From positions 354,001-418,000 of the forward strand of contig JAWRVZ010000154.1 of assembly GCA_037043235.1 (NCBI GenBank): DNA of 64,000 nt, given 5' to 3'. This stretch comes from Rhodeus uyekii (Eukaryota; Chordata; Actinopteri; Cypriniformes; Acheilognathidae). The notes below the pieces were generated by a model, which did not search any database, was not told the DNA's origin, and saw only the letters and a list, made by a program, of their open reading frames with translations. Made by a program: the position numbers and the translations under genes. Shown here in pieces: positions 59,647 through 64,000 of this stretch. Position 1 is the first letter of the stretch; every line of letters starts with the position of its first letter.

Positions 59647-61123
59647 CAGGGGTGTCAAACGTACGGCCCGCGGGCCGGATCCGGCCCGCCAAGGGGTTCA
59701 GTCCGGCCCGGGAGATAAATCTGCAATATGAAAAAAAAATATTTTTATTTTCGGCGGAACTAACAGCAGATGGCAGCACTGAGCTTCAGGCTCTGAGTGG
59801 CGTTTAGTTCCGTCAGTTTACGCGCTTTCCTGTTGTCTGTGGCAACCTCATCGTCTAAATGTCTTCATCAAAAAAGAGAAAAGTGGACACAAAGTGGCGG
59901 ATTTATCAAGAAAAATTGACCTCTTCCTATATGTTCACGGAGGTGAATGGGAAAACCGTGTGCTGGTGTGCTGCAGCAAGTTTCAGTGCTTAAGGAATAT
60001 AATATTCGGCGCCACTATAAAACCGGTAAGCATGGAGTTTAGGAGCGTATATTCAAAAAACACTAAATAAGTAATAGGGATTTAAAAATAATCATACATG
60101 GTCAAAGAAAGCAACAAAACAGTTTTAACCCAACAACTACACGGGATAATTGGCAGCTATAGCAGATAATGCTGCTGCAAACATCATCGTTTCGCAATCG
60201 ATTTCGGAGCACAAACTCGTGAGGATGGAAATAGGATGCGTGACGTGCCAAACTGTGTTTTAAGTTCGCGTTTGGCACGCATCCACATATTCTCGAAGTT
60301 GTTCGTGTGGATCTTAAATCTCGTTCGGATTTAAGAAGTTATGCTAGCCGTCTGAAATTACGCAATCTGTGACCGTTTGAATATAGGCACCTAAACTGCA
60401 TGATTACCATAAAACTCAGCATGGCGAGAAATACAACAGCTTGCACGGACAACTGAGAATACAGAAAGTAAATGAAATGATGGTGGGTCTGAGGAAACAG
60501 CGATGTGTTTTCACCGCGAACTCTAATTGCAAATTGCAGTTTTCGCAAAGTGATAAAGTTAATTTGTTTACATAAAAACCCCCACACATAGCCTACTTAT
60601 GTATAAACTTGCAAATTTTACAAAACCTTTTTTTTTTTTTTTTTTTAAACAGCTGCCACTTAAGATTTTAAGTATGTGAAATTAATTCATGTGTTCTGAA
60701 TTGCTTCCCAGAGTTGGAAAAAGAATTTTAAATAATTGATATTTGATTTTGTTAACATGCAGGACAGTGTTTTTAAGTTCCACAAAACTGTGACTAAATG
60801 CTTTGCATCATTGTAAAATAATAGACACTTTTTTATGCATAATGCACTTAAATAAATGTTAAACTGAGTAAACTGTGTTTTTGAAATTGCACATACTATA
60901 CGTAGGTTGTTTGTAATATATTTTGTAAAAGGACAATTCATTTAATTTAAAGATTTTTATAATTTAATATCATTTATAATATAATACACTAATATAATAG
61001 TCCACAAAAAAGCGAAATTATTGTTAGTTGTATGTAATTTTGCTATGAGTTTAGTGCTCGGCCCCCTTGACATCAGATTAAGCAGTGTGCGGCCCCCCGA
61101 CCGAAATGAGTTTGACACCCCTG
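59647..61123 (+). mobile_element. hAT transposon, internally deleted
   Basis: Perfect 14-bp inverted termini CAGGGGTGTCAAAC are flanked by a perfect 8-bp duplication GCTTACAC (59639-59646 and 61124-61131). Subterminal CCGGCCCG-rich sequence on the left and GGCCCCCCGACCG on the right are typical of a Charlie-like hAT family found across vertebrates. Only the start of a transposase remains; most of the 1477 bp is AT-rich filler with a poly(T) run at 60630-60647. Confidence 0.93.
59859..60020 (+). pseudogene. BED-type N-terminus of a hAT transposase
   Basis: An ATG at 59859 opens MSSSKKRKVDTKWRIYQEKL, the usual start of ZBED/Charlie-type transposases, followed by a VNGKTVCW stretch with the first Cys of a BED zinc finger. 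A small frameshift near 59975 then separates it from the EYNIRRHYKT segment that carries the finger's His ligands. The catalytic RNase H-like domain is absent. This is a remnant. Confidence 0.8.
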
Positions 61124-61267
61124 GCTTACACGGAAGAACAGAGTTAGGTTCCACTCTTCAGCAAGAGTTCTGTGTTGCTCTTGTTTGTCTTATTTGGTGT
61201 TGTTTGTTCAAGCAGTGCAAAGAATTCTCATTATAACAACAACAAAAAAAAGATGGAAAGATGATTT

Positions 61268-61980
61268 ATGGGCAGTATAAGCAATGTACTGGAACTAGTG
61301 GAGTTAGATATTCTAGGAGGAGTTACATGTTCAGCATCAAGGCAGGCCACCTCTATTTTTGAGGTACTCCTGGAAGTTGTGACCAAGTTAAACATTCAAT
61401 GGCCATCAGACAAGCAAGAAGCAGAAAGTAAATACAAACTTGATGAGCGCTATGCTGCCTTTGCATCGCACTGAACAATGTTAAAGGACTACAGACTTGT
61501 CTCCCTGGACCACTGAAGAGTTGGACCAGGCCATTGCCCGCTCCATGGCAGCATAAGTTGCTACAGAAGAGCATTTGTGGCTGAACTTGTTGGGCATCGG
61601 TGAGAAGGCCTTCCGTATCGTTGCCATACTTTTGCCTTCTGGCCTTAATTGTGATGCTGCAAATACTGTCGTTGAGAGAGTTTAGGAGATGAAGCGACCA
61701 TTTATCCCCTGTCGTCTTTCTAGATCTTGTGGGACTGCTGCCAGGGACCAGCCCCACACATCAGCTGCTAGCTCCTCACACCTGCAGCAGCAGAAAGAGA
61801 GTTCTGCCACTCTGACCCGAAGTCTTCTAAGCCAACTACAGATCTTGAGAACAGATCATTCAGGCGAGGAAAGAGGTCCTTATGCTGTGCAGTGGATTGA
61901 CAGCACTTTGCTCCTTAGCAAGAGCCCTCAGGTAATCAATGTTTGCATCCTGCTGTCTCTTGCGCCTTTGGACACATTGT
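61268..61980 (+). pseudogene. DIRS1 gag-like remnant
   Basis: Broken frames contain KLNIQWPSDKQEAESKYKLDERY, then, after stops, an EEHLWLNLLGIGEKAF segment, both resembling DIRS gag proteins of fish. The Gln/Ser-rich part after 61750 fits the downstream gag region. Identification is from motif memory and synteny with the pol fragments. Confidence 0.6.
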
Positions 61981-62149
61981 TTTCCTGGGTGTCCATCTGA
62001 AGTCATTGCGAAGTCAAGTTCGCACTCTCAGATGAGGCCTGTAGAATTTTTTTATTGGTTTTTCCCTACTGACCAGGCACCAAACTTATTTTATACCTAA
62101 CCACCAAGGTCAGTCTCGAGAGACTGTTCCCCTAATAGTAAACTATGTA

Positions 62150-63000
62150 GAATCTTGGAGGAGTCTTCTCAGCATGTCTCAGTGAATCCTGTGTATGATG
62201 GAAAGTGGTTACAAAATTCAATTTATCATCCACTTAAGTTCAGCGGGGTGGTTTACACTATCGTCAACCCCAAGCAGGGTCGGGTGATTCTCTTAGAGAA
62301 GGAGGCTATAGAGTATGTTCCTTACTGGGCATGGGAGGCCATGTTCTACATATGGTACTTCACAGGTCTCAGGGTATTGAATCATTCTCTGAGGAGATTC
62401 AGGTTCAAGATGTTTACTATCCCTGTCATTGTGAGTAAAATCAGGCCAAGCCATCACTGCAAAACTCTTTCAAAGAGTGCTAGGGCTTTTCACAGCAGCA
62501 TCCAATGTAATATCTTTTGGCCTGCTGTACATGAGACACTTGCAGTAGTGGCTCAGGACCAGGGAGTTTTCCCTGAAAGGGAATCATGTTCTGTGTGATC
62601 TAAGTAACGTGGAAAAAAACTGTTAACCCAGGGCCCTGTGTGAGTGAAAACATCCTTCCTGGACTGGGGAGCAATCGTGGATGGATGCTATGCCAGACGT
62701 CTGTGGAGATGGCATCATCTTTTGTGGCGTACCAATCGCCTGGAGATCACATCAGTTGCCTGTGTTTCTAGCCTTGAGGCAATTTATCACGTTCTAGTTC
62801 GAACAGACAACACGTCGGTGGTCTCCTACATAAATTGGCAGGGTCACGCCCTCTGTGCTGGCTGGCAACTCAGTTACTCCTGTGGTTCCAGGGAAAGTTA
62901 CTCTCGCTCAGAGCAATGTTTATTCCTGGGGACAAAATTTGAGAGTAGACAAACTGTCGAGGCAGAGGCTGACGCCCTCGGAATGAAGAATCGAAGCCGA
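62150..63000 (+). pseudogene. DIRS1 reverse transcriptase and RNase H remnants
   Basis: The frame at 62155-62598 contains NSIYHPLKFSGVVYTIVN and LLEKEAIEYVP, the entry region of DIRS reverse transcriptase, then RFKMFTIPVIVSKIRPS. The catalytic core after it is deleted. From 62644 the next frame has LDWGAIVDGCYARRLW and VRTDNTSVVSYINWQG (about 62796-62844), the RNase H-like region of DIRS pol. Stops and frame changes abolish function. Confidence 0.8.
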
Positions 63001-63429
63001 GATGATGGAGTTAATCTGGAGGAAGTTCAGCCAAGCGGAAGTAGCTCCGTTCACCTTTCACAAGAACACTCACTGACTGCTTTAGTTTTCCCTCATTCAT
63101 CCAGCTCCACTGGGGTTAGATGCCATGGTGCAGGAGTGGCTGAGGTGGTGCCTGTACGCATTTCTCTACTTCCGGGAGTCCCAGACAGATCCACAAGGAT
63201 GGGGTCAATTTACTTCTGGTAGCTGGCTGGCTAAAGTCTGGACCTTAGACATCATAGCGCTCCTAGCAGTCCCCTCACGGGAGATTCTGATCAATAGGGA
63301 CCTTTTCTCTCTATTTGGGGGCTTGAGCTGTGGAAGCTATGGGACTGGCCTGTGAGGAAGCAAGTACTGGTCTCTTAACCAAGGATGTTTAGACTATCTA
63401 AATCTCTAGACTTCAGGCAAGGATAACTG

Positions 63430-64000
63430 TAGACTTCGAGTTTGGCAGTTAGATTCAATTAACTGGCCAATGGCTTCAGTGTGAAGTTCTTCCAAAGTCA
63501 TTTCTCTGGTGGTCAAACTAATCAACCTCGAATAAGTTTCTTATAAGTCGAATACGTTTCTCACTTTCAAACTGAAGGCCAGGCTACATGCCCAAAGTGC
63601 AATTTAATGTGGCACAGTCTGTTATCCTGCAGGCCTTTCATCCTCCACCCCATGTCAGCTGATCAATAGAGGATATGTCTATCATGTCCTGTCTGGGCCC
63701 TGGAGGCCTATGTTCGTAGGTCCATGGGTTGGAGCAAGTTAGACCAAGCATTTGTGTGCTTTGGCTCACCTAAGAAAGGTTCACCTGCTTCTAAGCAGAC
63801 AGTTAACAGATGGATTGTGTAGGCTATTTCTTCAGCGTATGAGGTTTACAGTTTGCCCTTGTCTCTCTTTATAAGAGCTCACTCGACTAGAAGAGTGTCA
63901 GAGTGGCTATCAGGGGTCACTTTTCAAGAGGTCTGTGACTCTGCTGGCTGGGGCTTCATTTCATCCCACCACAGTAGAGATGTTTCCTAAGTGTCGTCTT
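63430..64000 (+). pseudogene. DIRS1 tyrosine recombinase remnant
   Basis: Frames near 63740-63975 read AFVCFGSPKKGSPASKQTVNRWIV, a stop, then RAHSTRRVSEWLSGVTFQEV and CDSAGWGF. RAHSTR supplies the HxxR part of the recombinase catalytic set. The tyrosine lies beyond the window. An in-frame stop (about 63821) and earlier frame changes make it non-functional. Confidence 0.75.

Larger units (their letters stand above)
61268..64000 (+). mobile_element. DIRS1-like tyrosine-recombinase retrotransposon, decayed, cut by window end
   Basis: Fragments of all DIRS1 parts occur in order on the plus strand: gag-like (about 61268-61980), reverse transcriptase (about 62150-62470), RNase H (about 62650-63000), a linker, and tyrosine recombinase (about 63430-64000). 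DIRS elements integrate with a recombinase instead of an integrase, so no target duplication is expected. Many stops and frameshifts show the copy is inactive. The 3' end and inverted terminal repeats lie outside the window. Confidence 0.85.

Overview
The window looks like non-coding vertebrate (teleost fish) DNA, most likely from a cypriniform or other ostariophysan. It is AT-rich and full of microsatellites. It carries a transposon mix typical of teleosts: Tf1/sushi chromovirus, L2/Rex-type LINEs, 5S rRNA-derived and tRNA-derived SINEs, Tc1, pogo/Tigger, hAT and Harbinger elements, and a DIRS1-like element. The species call is inference from repeat families. I found no complete host gene; by the boundaries I drew, about 40% of the window is recognisable mobile DNA. 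The only host-exon candidate is a short GC-rich open frame behind a splice-acceptor-like sequence at 12541-12644, and it is weak.

Layout. 1-642: 3' end of a LINE (+). 2392-7648: nearly intact Tf1/sushi (Ty3/gypsy chromovirus) element (-) with 482-bp LTRs differing at one base, a perfect 5-bp target duplication and one frameshift in integrase. 14875-15174: solo LTR. 15235-15956: deleted Tigger element. 18322-20060: L2/Rex-type LINE (-). 21995-22238: small hAT element. 22424-24264: non-autonomous gag-only LTR element. 24330-24485: tRNA-type SINE. 25503-25881: solo LTR (-). 27176-27537: Tigger-type MITE. 27638-28157: Harbinger MITE. 29850-30001: long tetranucleotide array. 31562-35405: 5'-truncated L2 LINE (-) with a G-rich minisatellite in its 3' UTR. 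35823-36085: solo LTR (-). 38215-38376: tRNA-type SINE, followed by two 5S-type SINEs in inverted orientation (38396-39354). 45775-46417: Tigger-type MITE. 48427-50534: Tc1 element split by a hAT element. 51905-52475 and 54069-54528: MITE-like sequences. 56876-57953: second Harbinger MITE, split by a solo LTR. 59647-61123: hAT element with a BED-type transposase start. 61268-64000: decayed DIRS1-like retrotransposon running off the edge.

Most of these are independent insertions and do not form a functional unit. Exact target duplications (5 bp for LTR elements, 3-bp TTA/TAA for Harbinger, TA for Tc1/mariner, 8 bp for hAT) date several insertions relative to one another: the hAT entered the Tc1 copy and the LTR entered the Harbinger copy. 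The clearest functional logic is in the sushi element. An 11-nt sequence next to its 5' LTR is perfectly complementary to an LTR segment about 30 nt downstream of a TATA-like box, which fits the self-primed reverse transcription known for the Tf1/sushi group. I saw no bacterial-type operons, CRISPR arrays or defence systems, and I do not see a convincing new biological system.
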